Assembly: GCF_014898055.3 (NCBI RefSeq)
Contig: NW_023604861.1
Location: forward strand, 101,062,083 to 101,126,082
DNA: 64,000 nucleotides
Direction of reading: 5' to 3'
Source: Talpa occidentalis
Lineage: Eukaryota > Chordata > Mammalia > Eulipotyphla > Talpidae
Shown: in pieces, positions 10,370-22,293 of the stretch
Numbering within the stretch: position 1 is the first letter of the stretch
Layout: every line of letters begins with the position of its first letter
Notes under the pieces: generated by a model
Database searches by the model: none
Seen by the model: only the letters and a program-made list of their open reading frames with translations
What the model was told of the DNA's origin: nothing
Translations under genes and position numbers: made by a program

Positions 10370-11930
10370 TGTCCCTCCAGTGTGCATTGTACACTGCCAC
10401 ATACAGTCAGGTCTACCAGATGTCCCAGCCTTTGTGCCCCAGCAGAGGCAACAATGTCAGAGGACCAACTGTGATTTGGAAAAGCCTGTTTGGTTTCTTA
10501 AATATAATCTTGCCTTCTGGGTTCATTCCAGTTATAAGAAAGTCGAGCTCTGTTGTCTGAACACTGATTAATCTGGCTCCAGCATTTAAAAAATATTCCA
10601 TATTAATAATTGCTTCTTTATTTTCATGTTATTTATTAACCTGGTTAAGTTGCTGTTACATCCTCACAGGGATACTAGAAGATCTCATTTCTGGAAAATA
10701 ATGCAGGAATAATAATAGTCAGCCTTTCTTGTGTCCTTGCCACATACGCAAAAATATGCATGTTTCAGACTGTCATTGTTTCTACCAATAAACTAATTAC
10801 CACTGTATGAAGCTGATTTACTTCAGAAGGAATTTAGAAAAACAACTAATTAAGTACAGTATTTTGAAATATAAACTGCTTTACAGGGTTAGAACCCCAT
10901 AATAAAATCACAGATGCTTGAAAGTCAGGAGAAACCCTAGAGGCTCTGTAGCTACGCTCCTACCCCCACATGAAGTCCCTCTACATCAGCCTAGTATGTT
11001 AAGTGTACACATGAACATTTCTAATGACAGGTAATTCACTGTCTCAGAAGGTTTTCTATTTCATTTTTAGAGAGCTCAGCTCTGACTGGAACAACACTCT
11101 TCCTTATATTTATGAATCCCAAATTGATGTCCCTTCCCAGCAAGTCACTGGCTTTCAGTAAGTGCTAAATTAGAGCTCAGTTTCACAAAGTTACTTCTCT
11201 TGATCATCATATATACAGACTTTGACCTCACAGGCAGAGGAAATTCCTTGTTCAATTGAGAATATTGTACAGAGAAAGAGAACCCAGTCTCTTTAACCCA
11301 GTCTCTCTTTAAGCATGGATAGAATGAGAGAAACCTCAATTTCTTCCAAATTCGTTGGTTTCTTGGAAGAAGGGAGCTTCAAAAAAAGTTAGATTGGTCC
11401 ACAAAAAGGAAAATGTGCTGATAAGGAGGCAGGAAATTCCTTGTAAAAAAGATACCTCTTTGTTCATTCTCAAGGATGGAGTTGTACAATGGGAGGCAGA
11501 AAATGGGCATCTAAGCTCATGGGTGAGGGTTAAGAGTGAGCACAGAAGAAGTCTTGATTAAGGCCATGAGCCAACTAAGGGCTAGGTCCACCTTTAACTA
11601 AAGAGAGCAGCTCTTTCAAGAGATGGTTTCCAGTGTTTTTCCAAAGCTCCAATTCTCCTGTGATGCATATTATAATTCTATATAGTTGGCACAGTTACAT
11701 TTTTATGAATTTAGCATTACTTTCTGTCACTCTCTAGACAACAATATAAGGTTTATTACAACATAAAGGGAAATTCATCCTCTTGGACCTGAGTGTGTGA
11801 CAGCCCAGATCCCCATGCTGTCATCCCTGTCATCTTTTATTGAAGAATGAAACTTCCAGTCAAGAATGAAGTCATTGGGGATACATACCCAAGCCCAGGT
11901 CTCAGGGTCAGCCCCAAGAGGATAATTTCA
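10370..11930. other. Unassigned intergenic sequence
   Basis: The block around 10870-11160 has a vague look of an old interspersed repeat that I cannot name. Nothing coding is supported. Confidence 0.35.
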
Positions 11931-11939
11931 ATGATCACA

Positions 11940-12700
11940 TGCATCACTTCAGATACTTACTTACTGAGAAACCATTATTGAACACGCAGTCCATGCCAAT
12001 CAGTGTGTTAAGAAACAAGAACATGAAGTGAAAATAAAAATGTTGTAAAGCCTATAGTCTAGAGGATAATGTACCTGTGTATTCATTCATTCACATACTC
12101 ATTCTTAAATTGAACAATTATTTATTGGGCAAGTTATGTATTAAGATCTATGCTAGGCACTTGGGTTCCCACACTAATTGAAAAAGACATGATCTCATGG
12201 AGGAGGGTACCAGTTATGTTATAATGTGATTAGTGCTATGGTGAGGGAAGTACAGGTACTCAAGGAGAATTTTCTAGAAAGAATAACTGACTTGTATTCT
12301 AAGTCAAAAACTTACTTATCCAGAACAAGGTGGCTGGGAGAGGATGGAAGAGAAGAACAAACTGTGTGTTATCCTGTATTACCTGCTACGACAGAGAGGT
12401 CTCATCAGAGCTATAGGATCAAGAATGAGTGGGCCATGATTTCTGCCTAAGGCACTCTTAAAGGGCTTTGTATAGAAGCTAGCATTTGGGTTGGATCCAT
12501 TAGAATGAAAACCAATATGAGAAGAGATGATCGTGAGGGAACAGCATTCCAGGTAAAAGGAAGACACACAAGAGAGCAGAGACTGGAAGAAGCATGTCAT
12601 GGTCTCATGACAGAGCTTCCATGTGGTCAAAGCATTTTCTGGAATGATTTTTGGAAGTGGTTTCTGGAAGTCCTTGGGTCATGTTCAGTGTAGGAACACA
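11940..12700 (-). mobile_element. L2 LINE relics (two adjacent pieces)
   Basis: Reverse-orientation L2 3'-end landmarks are visible: 'attcattcacatactcatt', 'tatttattgggcaagttatg', 'gctaggcacttggg' and later 'cattccaggtaaaaggaaga'. A smaller piece precedes it at 11940-12030. Confidence 0.6.
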
Positions 12701-12704
12701 AGCA

Positions 12705-13655
12705 GAATGAAGAGAGAAGAGAAAGGAACCAATTCTAGGGCAAGAGATTAGAGCCAGGTGATGAAGAACCCCATTTTGCTGTTGTGAAGATGTTTTAAGT
12801 GAGCAGGAAATGAACATCAAGAGATTCAGTGGCACAGCAAGTGAACACCCAGCTGCCAAACACAAGGGCACAACCAAGAGTTGAAAAGAGGAAATGGTTT
12901 CTGAGAAACCAGAGAAAGTTTTTCACACAGAGCTCAGCCCAAAGATTTTTCTGATTTTGGTTGTAAAATCAAACAATCCCTTCCCTCAGCACAGGGCTGG
13001 CCACATCATGGGCAGGAACCAGAGCAAAACATGGAGTCCCTTTTCCATAAATTATGAGGAAGTTTAAAATGATGACAGCAGTATCAAATCAAGCACAAGG
13101 TTCTTCGAAGTGTGGGGCCCTGTGTGAATATACAGTTAACATGTCCATGAAGCAAGGACTGCTGAGGGCTTTTGTGCTGAGGCACCTTTTCACTAACAGA
13201 GTGAGTGGGTGCTGGCTCCTTGAACAGGATGTGCTGGTTAAGCTGTACATCAAAGCACAGCACGGCACTCATACAGTCCTCACCATGCAAATTTCCTGCA
13301 CTTGAGTTCATTCCAACATGAGAAGTTTCTTTTTATTCTGGGCATGTTGAAGATACACATGGAAGAAGACAATTTAAGCTACATACAACCATATATGTCA
13401 GGGAATATGCTAGGTTATAAATATTTTTGATTTTTCTCTCCCCTTTTTTAAAGAGTGAATCCTCAAAAGGACTTTTGCTTGCTAAGCAAGGTGATATATA
13501 GATATGTTAGACAATAAACAACTAGTTGATGACAATTCATATAATACTATGATAACCTCTTTACTAGTGTTCCTAACAGTTTATTTAAACATACACAGAT
13601 AGCTAATTACTAATATTTGACTAATTTATAATCTCTCCATTGGCATCATTTATTT
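12705..13655. other. Unassigned intergenic sequence
   Basis: No repeat or exon recognised; two opposing short frames at 13054-13311 carry no known domain. Confidence 0.35.
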
Positions 13656-13659
13656 TTTG

Positions 13660-13710
13660 TACTTCAGTCATTCAACAAATATTTATTAGATGCCTACCTA
13701 CTATGTGCTT
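13660..13710 (-). mobile_element. L2 3'-end fragment
   Basis: The stretch 'cattcaacaaatatttatta' followed by 'gatgcctacctactatgtgc' is the reverse complement of the L2 3' terminus. Confidence 0.7.
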
Positions 13711-13762
13711 TTTTGACTATTTGTAATGATTATAAATTGTTCTTAAATTTGCTTTTGGATTG

Positions 13763-14032
13763 GGGCCCCCCTGGTAGTGCAAAGGGTTAAGCACCGCACT
13801 ATAAAGCAGTCTGCAGCCTCTGCAGCACGAGTTTGATCCCCTGCCGGCCAGGGAGCAACCCACATGGCACAGCAGGCCTCTCCTATCTTTGCCATCTGCT
13901 CCCCTCAGCAGTGTATTTCAGTCAGTCTGCCTGTTCTGTTTCCCACTCTGTCTCTGGTGAATCCCCTCACCCCCTGCATCTCTGACCTGTACCCCAGCTC
14001 TTGTATACATAAATAAATCTTTTTTTAAAAAC
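13763..14032 (+). mobile_element. tRNA-derived SINE, older subfamily
   Basis: Full-length copy ending in ATACATAAATAAATCTTT and an A-rich tail. A 13-bp duplication, tgcttttggattg, flanks it (13750-13762 and 14033-14045). It sits at the 3' side of the minus-strand L1 relic. Confidence 0.95.
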
Positions 14033-14570
14033 TGCTTTTGGATTGTGTTTAAATTTCTTTTGATAGGTCATCAATTAGTGTATAGAAACACAACTGACTT
14101 TTGTTAATTGATTTTGTATCCTACAACTTTGCTGAATTTATTGTTCATTCTAACAATTTTTTGGTGGAGTCTTTAAGGTTTTCTATCTACAATATGTCAT
14201 ATGCAAAGAGACAGTTTTTCTTCTTCCTTTCCAATTTTAGATGCCTTTTTTTTTCTTCTAAGTTATTCTTGCTAACACTACCCATACTACGTTGAATAGA
14301 AGTGGGGAGAGTGGAGAGTCTTGTGTCATTCCTGATCTTAGAGAAAAAATTCAGCTTTTTACCATTTAGTATGATGTTAGCTGTGGGTTTTGTCACATAT
14401 GGCCTTTTTTATGTTGATGTATATTCCCATTATAATGAGTTTATTGAACGCTTTTATAATTAAAATAAATTAAATTTTGCTAAATGCTTTTTATTGCATC
14501 TGTTAAAAGGATCATATGATTTTTATTTTTCATTTTGTTAATACAGTTATCACAATGATTGAGTTGTGGA

Positions 14571-14870
14571 ATTTTTTTTTTTTTTTAGAAACAGAACTCA
14601 CTGTTTTTTAAGATTTATTTATTTATTTATTTATACAAGTAGTGGGTACAGTCAGAAGCACAGGAAGGTGAGAGAATTCACCAGAGCCAGAGCGGGGTGC
14701 AGAACAGGAAGACTGACAAAGTACACTGCTGAGGGGAGCAGTGGGTGGCAGGAGAGGTCTGCACGCCATGTGGGACCCTCGCCCTATGGCCAGGGATCGA
14801 ACCGGTACTGCAGAGGCTGCCGGCAGCTTTACAACCCAGCACTCAACCACTGCACCACCGAGGAGGCCCC
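14571..14870 (-). mobile_element. tRNA-derived SINE, younger subfamily
   Basis: Minus-strand copy with 11-bp duplication tgagttgtgga (14560-14570, 14871-14881). Between its AAATAAATCTT tail and the terminal A run there are about 20 extra bases, suggesting tail read-through or tail diversification. Confidence 0.92.
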
Positions 14871-15430
14871 TGAGTTGTGGATAGTGACCATCCTTCCATC
14901 CCTAGAATAAATCCCAACAGATCATGGTGTGTGATCTTTTTGGTATGATGTTTAATTCAGTTTGCTAATATTTTATTGAGGATTTTTGTATCTATGCTTT
15001 TTAGGGCTATTGGACTGTAGTTTTCTTGTAATGTCCTCGGTGTGTTTTTGTATCAGGGTAATGTTGACCTGATAAAACAAGTTTAGAAGTATTCCTTCCA
15101 ATTCAGTTTTTTGGAAGAGTTTGTGAAAGATTGCAGTTAATTCTTGAGCTATTTGGTAGAATTCAACTGTAAAGCCATTGACCCTGAGCTTTTCTTTATG
15201 GGGAGGTTTTGATTATTGATTTAATCTTACTAGTAATTGGTCTGGTCAGATTTTCTTCATTTTGCAATCTTGTAAGTGTATCTGTTTCTAGGAATTTGTT
15301 CATTTCTCCTAAGCTATCTAATTTGTTGACATAAAGCTATTTATAATTGTCTTTTATGATCCATTGTATTTGTATGGTATCTGAAATAATGTCCCCGCTT
15401 TCATTTATATCTTTGAGTCCTCTTTTTTTT

Positions 15431-15697
15431 TTTTTTCAAGATTTATTTATTTATGCATACAAGAGCTGGGTACAGGCCAGAGATATGGGGGGTAAGAGGA
15501 TTCACCAGAGACAGAGTAGGGAACAGAACAGGCGGATTGACCGAAGTACGCTGCTGAGGGGAGCAGCGAGTGAGTCAGGAGAGGTCTGCTGTGCCATGTG
15601 GGTTTCTCCCTGGTGGGTTGGGGATTGAACTCATGCTGCAGAGGCTACAGATTGCTTCATAGTGCAGTGCTAACCCCTTGTGCCACCAGGGATGCCC
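15431..15697 (-). mobile_element. tRNA-derived SINE, older subfamily
   Basis: Minus-strand copy inside L1 ORF2, flanked by similar cctcttttttttt-type sequence on both sides, a likely duplication partly masked by the poly-T. Confidence 0.9.
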
Positions 15698-15921
15698 CTC
15701 TTTTTTTTTCTTAAAGCCTAGCTTAGGCTTGTCTATTTTTATGTATCTTTAAAAAAATAGTTTTTACTTTCACTGGTTTTATTTCTGCATGCTTTTTGCT
15801 GGTTTTTTCAGTAGAACTCATGAGGTCAAAAGAGAGTGGGATGACATATAACTTTCTAAAAGAAAAATACTACAAATCAAGAATACTCTATACAACAAAG
15901 TAGTCCTTCAGAATTGAAGGA

Positions 15922-16199
15922 GGGCTTCCCTGGTAGTGCAAGGGGTTAAGCAGAGCACTGTGAAGCTATCCGCAGCCTCTGCAGCATCAATTCAATACCC
16001 CGGCCAGCCAGGGAGCTACCCACATGGTGCGGCAGACCTCTCCTGTCTCACCCGCTGCTCCCCTCAGCAGTGTGTTTCGTCAGTCTGCCTGTTCTGTTCC
16101 CCACTCTGTCTCTGGTGAATCCTCTCACTCCCAGCACCTCTGGCCTATACCTCAGTTCCTGTATGCATAAATAAATCATTCTTAAAAAAAAAAAAGAAA
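15922..16199 (+). mobile_element. tRNA-derived SINE, older subfamily
   Basis: Full-length copy with an 11-bp duplication, gaattgaagga, at 15911-15921 and 16200-16210. It lies opposite in orientation to the neighbouring copy at 15431. Confidence 0.95.
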
Positions 16200-16639
16200 G
16201 AATTGAAGGAAATCTAAAGAGTTCTCCAGACAAACAAAATCTGAAAAATCAGTTTACAGTGTTATGGGGTTCGTCTATATGCAAAAGTTTCTTTGACCTT
16301 GTTCCTTTTATGATTCTCTCCATGTCTTTAACTTTTGACAATTTAATTCTGTGTATTGGTATGGATCTCTGCCCATTCTTCTTCTTTGTTACTGTTTGAA
16401 CTTTCTTGCTCTAGCTCTCTGTCCCCTCCTTCTACCAGACTAGAGAGGCTTTTAGTCATTATTTCCTTGAATAATATTTCTGACCTTTTCTCTATATATT
16501 TTCCTCTGGGACCCTGTAGGCTGTGTACATTTGTCTTTTAATGGCTTGCCATAAGTCTCTTAAGCTTTTTTCACCATTTCATATTCTTTCTCCTCCTTTG
16601 GATGAATTTTACTGTTCTATCTTTATGCTGCCTAAGCCT

Positions 16640-16966
16640 TTATTTCACTTGACCTAGTTTGTTGTTGAACCCTTTATTGAATCTTTGGTTCCGTTGTTTT
16701 CTTTGGCTTTGTGATTTCCATTTGTTAATTTTTATACTTTCTATCTCTTTGTTGAAATTTTTATTTTGTTCATACACTGCTCTTTTAGCCCTGGTGAGTG
16801 ACTTTATTACTCTTGTTTTGGGCTCTTTAGAATGTAAATCACTTATCTCCATTGTTTTAAGATATATTTCTAGAGATTTATCTTGTTCTTTTATTTGAGA
16901 AACTTTCTTCTGTTTATTCATTTTCCTTAATTCTTTGTGTTGGTTTCTGTATACTAAATAAAACAA
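16640..16966 (-). pseudogene. L1 ORF1p N-terminal relic (108 codons open)
   Basis: This frame contains ISDLHSKEPKTRVIKSL followed by EQNKNFNKEIESIK, which resembles the L1/HAL1 ORF1 motif region around 'KEFKTTVLK' and 'EQNEKFNKEIETIK'. ORF1p is the trimeric RNA-binding chaperone of L1. The fragment covers only the coiled-coil-proximal part, lacks the RRM and C-terminal domains, and sits in the proper place between L1 5' UTR and ORF2 remains. It is a dead relic. Confidence 0.75.
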
Positions 16967-18000
16967 CTATCTCTCCCTGTTTGAAAAGACTAGTATTGAA
17001 CCTCACCAATCAACCCAACTCAAGCTCCTGGTTGTCTCTCAAACCTTTGTGATTGTCTAAGCTACCTCTTTTGTTAGTGACTCCCAGCATAAGAGTAAGC
17101 AAAAAAATCCTGACAGTGTCTCAATGATCAGAATTGCATTTAGTATTCAGCCTCTAAATACAGCCTGATGGGAAGCCAGACCCTCAGACAGGATGTGAAA
17201 AGCATATATTTAAGCCCCTTCCAGGGAGAAATGGAAGGTATGCTTTTGCCTACTCTCTTTGTGCTGCATCAGATTAATGTAATTGCATATAAGTGGGACT
17301 TGTAAACCAAAACCTACTTTGCTATCAAAGCCAGGTAACCTGGAGACCCCTCCCTTAGGTAGCAATGCAAATGCTGGGAGCAAATATGCGTGCAAGCAAC
17401 TTCCAAGGTGACTTTAGTCAGTTAGAGGGGGATGGCAGAGGTGTTGGTGGTTTTCCCAGTCTCCAGAGTGGACCAAAGTCAACCCTCAGATGTGTGTTAA
17501 ATTAGACGCTTGATCCTCAAGCAACAGCTTTCAAAGTATGCAGATAGACCCCTGCAGGGAAAGATTGGAGTTAGGCAATGTTTCCTGCTTTCCAGGTGCC
17601 AAGTCCTGAGAGTCCTCGTGAGTGCTCATGTCCACTTTGTTTACTCTGTGCTTCTTTGTTTACTTCTTTGTTTACTCTGGTCTTGTAGGTTTCATTAATG
17701 CAAGCCCCATTTTCAGAACTAGATGCATTTTGGGTTTTTCTCTTGCATGGAAGTTTTAAACATTCAGGTGCTAAATGTTCACTCCTCAGAAGCTGGGAGT
17801 TTGGAGTCCCCTCTTGACTGCATGGTGCTGTGCCAAGGGTAGTGTTTATGACAAGAGTGTGTATCATACCCATTTCAATGTAGGGATTTTCTCGTCCACC
17901 TAATGTGTGGGAATATTTCAGAGGCAGTTGCTCTGTACGTAGTGGTACATTCAGTGTTTGCAGGGGAGGAATGGAATGGCTTCTTATGCCACGGTCTTGG

Positions 18001-19080
18001 ACAATCTCTCTATTCTACCTTTTTTATTGAATGTTATTTTGCTACATTTAAAATTCTAGGTTGACAGTTTTTTTCCCCCCCCCAACAATTTAAAATTATG
18101 ATATCATGATTTTGTTTTCTATCATGTCTTTAAAAAATCAATTGTCAATTATATTGTTGTTCTTGTGAAGATAAATCTTCCCACCTCTGTCAGTTGATTT
18201 TAAGATTTTCTTCTTTTTTTGTTTTAAAATTTTACCTGTTTTACTATGATGTATCGAGACATAGATTCCTTTTTCTTTATCCTGCTTGAGGTTCATAGGG
18301 TTTCTTATCTGAGTTTGATCTCTTTCATCAGTTTCAGTAAATTCCTAGCCTCTTTTTAAAGAAGATTTATTTATTTATGCATACAAGAACTGGGGTACAG
18401 GCCAGAGGTGCGGAGGGTGAGAGGAGTCACCAGAGACAGAGTGGGGTACAGAACAGGGAGACTGACTATAATACAAAGCTGAGGGGAGCAGCGGGAGAGC
18501 CAGGAGAGGTCTGCTGCACCATGTGGGTCACATCCCTGGCCTGGGATGGGCTTCACAGTGCTGAGATTTTACCTCTTGCGCCATCAGGGAGGCTTGCCGT
18601 TACCTCCTTAATTTTGATTCAGTATCTCTCCTTTCCTTCTGAGATTCCAATATTGCATATGTTAGAATTTCTCACTGTCTTCTCCATCTTTTATTCTGAG
18701 TTTTAAGATTTTAATTCTTTTGTCTCTTTAATGCTTCTTTATGAACATTTTCTTCCCATATATCTTCCAATTAATGAATTCTTTCTTGAGTTATATACAA
18801 TCTATCATTAAACCCATTTTCTGAGTTCTTAATTTGAAATATTTTTCACTCTAATTTCTATTTGATTCCTCTTTGTAGTTTCTCATCTTCTGCTAAAATT
18901 GTCAATTTTATATATTTTCAGTTTGCTAAACTATAAGTGTAGTTGAGTAGTAAAGTAATAATATATAATATTTTATTTGTGTCTAATGACTCCTTTATCT
19001 GGAAACTCTGAACAAATTTCTATTACTTATTTTCTCTACCGCAAATATGCCATTCATACTGTCTTCAATCTTTATATCCA
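18001..19080 (-). mobile_element. L1M 5'-region relic
   Basis: The plus-strand text contains reverse-oriented L1M 5' landmarks, such as 'ttttactatgatgtatcgag', 'tatcctgcttgaggttcat', 'ccttctgagattccaatat' and 'ttctatttgattcctctttg'. A SINE interrupts it at 18354-18595. Confidence 0.65.
18354..18595 (-). mobile_element. tRNA-derived SINE, older subfamily, diverged
   Basis: Minus-strand copy with internal loss in the head region. No clean target-site duplication seen, consistent with greater age. Confidence 0.88.
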
Positions 19081-19094
19081 GTTGTTCTTTGTTA

Positions 19095-19176
19095 TATGAT
19101 GGACAATTGTATGTCCAATTGTATGTTATATGATGGACAATTGTATGATGGACAATTGTTGTATGATGGACAATTG
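19095..19176. repeat. Short tandem minisatellite
   Basis: The 15-mer tatgatggacaattg occurs four times, starting at 19095, 19129, 19144 and 19162; copies two and three abut. An inverted piece, tccaattg, lies between copies one and two. Confidence 0.9.
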
Positions 19177-19199
19177 CAGAAATAATTTGAGGCCTGTGT

Positions 19200-19760
19200 T
19201 AATCTTTTTTTTTTTTAGAGACGTATACCAGCTTCTGCTAGGTTCATAGCAGCATCAACAATTCTCAATTGATTTTATATAATTTTATAAATTGGGGAAT
19301 TTTAAACTATATTGAAGTCCCTTTAGAGGCATGTCTGCTTTCAAGTTCCCTATTTGGGGATGTACTTTTCAGGATTCCAATTCAGTTGATGGGGATTCAC
19401 TATGCTCTGTTTTTTTCTTTGTGGATTTTGTAACAATGACTTCATTGTCATCACCTGAGTTCCAGAAGGCTGTCAACAGCTTGTGTCAGCCTCTCATCTA
19501 TAGCCTTCACAACTGGAATAGACCTCTAGGAGAAAATGGATCTAAACACTAAATTTACTTCCTTTAATCTCTGCCTTCCTCTGGAGATTGATGTCAATTC
19601 TTCATTCAATTTTCAGATGTCTAATGCTTTTGTATCCTACTTATTTTTTTCAACTTTTTTTTTTTTTTACAAGAACTGAATAAGTACATATGTGCTATGG
19701 AAAACAGTTATTTAGATTTGGGTAATTTGCTATTCTATTGAACTTGAGTATAGCTATAAA
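19200..19760. other. Unassigned, possibly further L1 5' remains
   Basis: AT-rich sequence with T runs. Parts near 19320-19420 may continue the minus-strand L1M relic but I cannot support it firmly. Confidence 0.3.
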
Positions 19761-19764
19761 CAAT

Positions 19765-20025
19765 ACTGTGTATTGATTAAGAATATAAGATTTGAAGCCA
19801 GCAAATCTGGTTCACATCCCTGTTTTGCTTTTATTAACAGTTCTTTTTGGCATTTTACTAAAACTCTATGATTCCCACTTTTCTCACTGATAAAATGTGA
19901 AAGGCAATTATAGCTCTTTGGTTAACAAATAATGGAAAAATATTGTGAAGATATAATACAGTGTTAGCCTCTGAGGTAAGCACCCATAGAACAGCAGCTA
20001 TTGATATTCCATATGAACTACTTAA
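19765..20025 (+). mobile_element. MIR SINE
   Basis: Order of 'tttgaagccagcaaatctgg', 'ttctcactgataaaatgtga' and 'attgtgaagatataatacag' follows the MIR consensus. Confidence 0.7.
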
Positions 20026-20409
20026 ATACTTAATATCTTCTGCCAAAGATAACTATCTTAGAGATTAAAATGGTCATAATTATATTTCTCTTCTGATGTT
20101 GTATTTCAAGGAGGAACAATTTGGTCATGATTTTGGTATCCTGGCATTACTTGCCTTATAATAGTTCTACACCCAAATCTTAGCTGTAGAATTCAGGGTC
20201 CCGGTGGAATACTTCCTTGCATTCTGGGGTCAATACAGACTACAACTAAGGAAAACTCTGGCTATAAGGCATCCTTCCATGTACAAATCTCTGAGACTCC
20301 TAACTATGTGCTTAACTTTCTATAAATGCCCCAGTGGTTTTGGTGTCTTTACTTGTCCCCTCTTTACCAACACGTAAGGCCAGAGGTGCACTAACTAACT
20401 GTCTCTCTG

Positions 20410-20490
20410 ATTACATTCAGGAGCCCCATTGTTATAACCCTACTTTAAAACACTTGGCCTTGTTTTATATGTCTAAAGATTACCCACTCT
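20410..20490 (+). repeat. Direct duplication, copy A
   Basis: This segment reappears at 22294-22392 in the same orientation. A 32-bp perfect core (20425-20456) matches 22308-22339. Not assigned to a repeat family. Confidence 0.9.
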
Positions 20491-20724
20491 TCAGGATGCT
20501 ATTCCTGCCAATTCTCCCAGTTGGACACTTGAAAGCAGATTCATTTAAACATCAATAACTGAGAGTCTTCATTGACCTCATGCTGCTTAATTCCTAACCT
20601 GATCTTGACCCCAGGGCCAAAACTTTATGAAAAGTCAATAAAAGTAGCAAATAATGCTATGTTATTCTTGGCAAACTTTGAAAAACAATGAAACAGTTTA
20701 ACAATAGTTAATTATGGCTTAATA

Positions 20725-20930
20725 GTTGCTAGCCAGTATTGAACGTTTACAATGTGGCAGGCAATGTGCACCATGTTCTCATTTGAGTCACATTAACTAC
20801 CAGATGATGTAGATATTCTCATTATCCCTCTTTTACAGGTGAGGAACTGTGTTTTACAGAGGGGAAGTACTTAACCCAAAGCCACAAACACCAGGGTTCA
20901 TGTCAGTCATTCCCAGTCTCCCTGTAGAAT
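20725..20930 (-). mobile_element. MIR SINE
   Basis: Reverse-oriented MIR: 'tacaatgtggcaggcaatgt', 'cattatccctcttttacagg' and 'acttaacccaaagccacaa' appear in the expected order. Confidence 0.75.
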
Positions 20931-20934
20931 ATTA

Positions 20935-21560
20935 CATTGAGATTATTATGGAGAAAGCTATTATAAGGTTCCTAAGGAATGCCCAGAACATTAATAATGA
21001 TTAACTATAGTGATTCTATAGAATTTCTCTGTTAGAATGGGGCAGCTTATGCTTTTAAGCACTGTCCTGATGAGAATAGAGCAGAGGATCTAATTAAAAC
21101 AAATAGATCCATAGACACCAAAACCAATCCATCAGAACAGGGTGAGAAGAGCCTGGCGGCAAAGAGATAGCATCTGGTTATGTAAATGATGATATTTAAT
21201 AAATAATCCATAAGAGAAGGCATTAGTGGGTCTTAAGAAGTTTCTTAGAGAAGCCTGAAATTGACAAAATGAAAGGTTAAAGTCCTGCAACTATAAACCT
21301 CTCAACAACTATAAACCTTTCAGGCTGAACTGGAATATGCATTTCTATGTCTGACTAGACACATTTAGTGGGTATCCATGTTATAGAATTTATTCCTATT
21401 TAGGATTCTAACAGCTCGACATAAGGACTTCCACAGAAATTACTGCACTTGAGGAATTTTGATCAAATGAAATAAAATTATAATAAGACTAGAACTTGAT
21501 AAACTACAATAGTCATCCTGTACTAATCCCTTGCCTACTTGGACAACATTTTTTATTTTC
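20935..21560. other. Unassigned intergenic sequence
   Basis: No gene or repeat recognised. A 13-bp direct repeat, caactataaacct, occurs at 21288 and 21306. Confidence 0.4.
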
Positions 21561-21582
21561 CTTTAAAAAGTTATCCAACTAG

Positions 21583-21659
21583 GAATATAACCATAATGAA
21601 AATGCATACATTGTACAAAGATGAAAAATGTAAGAATTATATAAAATAAAATATTAAAG
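21583..21659 (+). mobile_element. 77-bp retro-insertion of unknown source
   Basis: An 18-bp perfect direct repeat, aaaaagttatccaactag, flanks it at 21565-21582 and 21660-21677. The enclosed 77 bp end in an A/T-rich ataaaataaaatattaaag tail. This is the structure of a very short LINE-mobilised insert. It does not match the SINE or the L1 3' ends seen elsewhere in the window. Confidence 0.65.
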
Positions 21660-22039
21660 AAAAAGTTATCCAACTAGATGCTTGAAGTCTAAAAGATGAG
21701 ACACACATTTATCCAAATAGTTTCTGTTATCCTCACTTCTATGAAGGGAGGAAATTAATTTACTATTTCAGTTCCTGAGACCATTGAAGTATAACTGCAG
21801 AAGATTATCATGAGATTGATAAATGAGTGATTACTTCACTTTAGCCTTTCAAACCAATCAGATTAGTCTAAGTATGGATAGTCAAGATTTACATGTGAAG
21901 GGGAAATGGTCTAAAATTATCTGTTCCAAAGATGGTGGTGATGAAGGAGAAGGGTAATACAGTCTAGAGCAGTGACTTCTCACAGTGCACATATACAAAT
22001 GAAGTGTCTATATATGTGCTCTGAGCATTGCCAGTCAGC

Positions 22040-22095
22040 AATCTGGATAGTGCCTGGCATACTAAGTGCTCAACAAATGATGATTAAATTTACTT
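22040..22095 (+). mobile_element. MIR 3'-end fragment
   Basis: The stretch 'agtgcctggcatactaagtg' then 'ctcaacaaatgatga' matches the MIR/L2-type 3' terminus. Confidence 0.6.
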
Positions 22096-22293
22096 AGAAA
22101 GTGCCTGATGTGACAAGCCTTTGAGCTGGATCTGAAAGAATGAGTGTGGGTAGTTGAGAAGGAATCAGTTCAAATTAGAGAGGACAATACAAGCAAAAGG
22201 GTGAGGATACTTTGAAGTTCTCAGTCAGGCAGAGGGATGGCAGCAGTAGCATAGACAAAGAAGATGGTGGGTAGAGAGAGAGATGTCAGTCAA

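Larger units (their letters stand above)
14033..17995 (-). mobile_element. Degenerate L1 LINE, internally deleted, interrupted by three SINEs
   Basis: On the minus strand, 17995-16970 resembles an L1 5' UTR, 16966-16640 encodes an ORF1-like segment, and 15790-14041 is ORF2 reverse-transcriptase sequence. The plus-strand text shows the familiar L1 blocks 'cctacaactttgctgaattt', 'cattcctgatcttagag' and 'tggtagaattcaactgtaaa'. ORF2 is full of stops, its 3' third is missing, and much of ORF1-ORF2 between is deleted. SINEs interrupt it at 14571, 15431 and 15922. Confidence 0.85.

Noticed and set aside
19095..19176. CRISPR-like repeat array
   Set aside because: Units are only 15 bp, spacing is irregular, and the context is a mammalian L1 relic.
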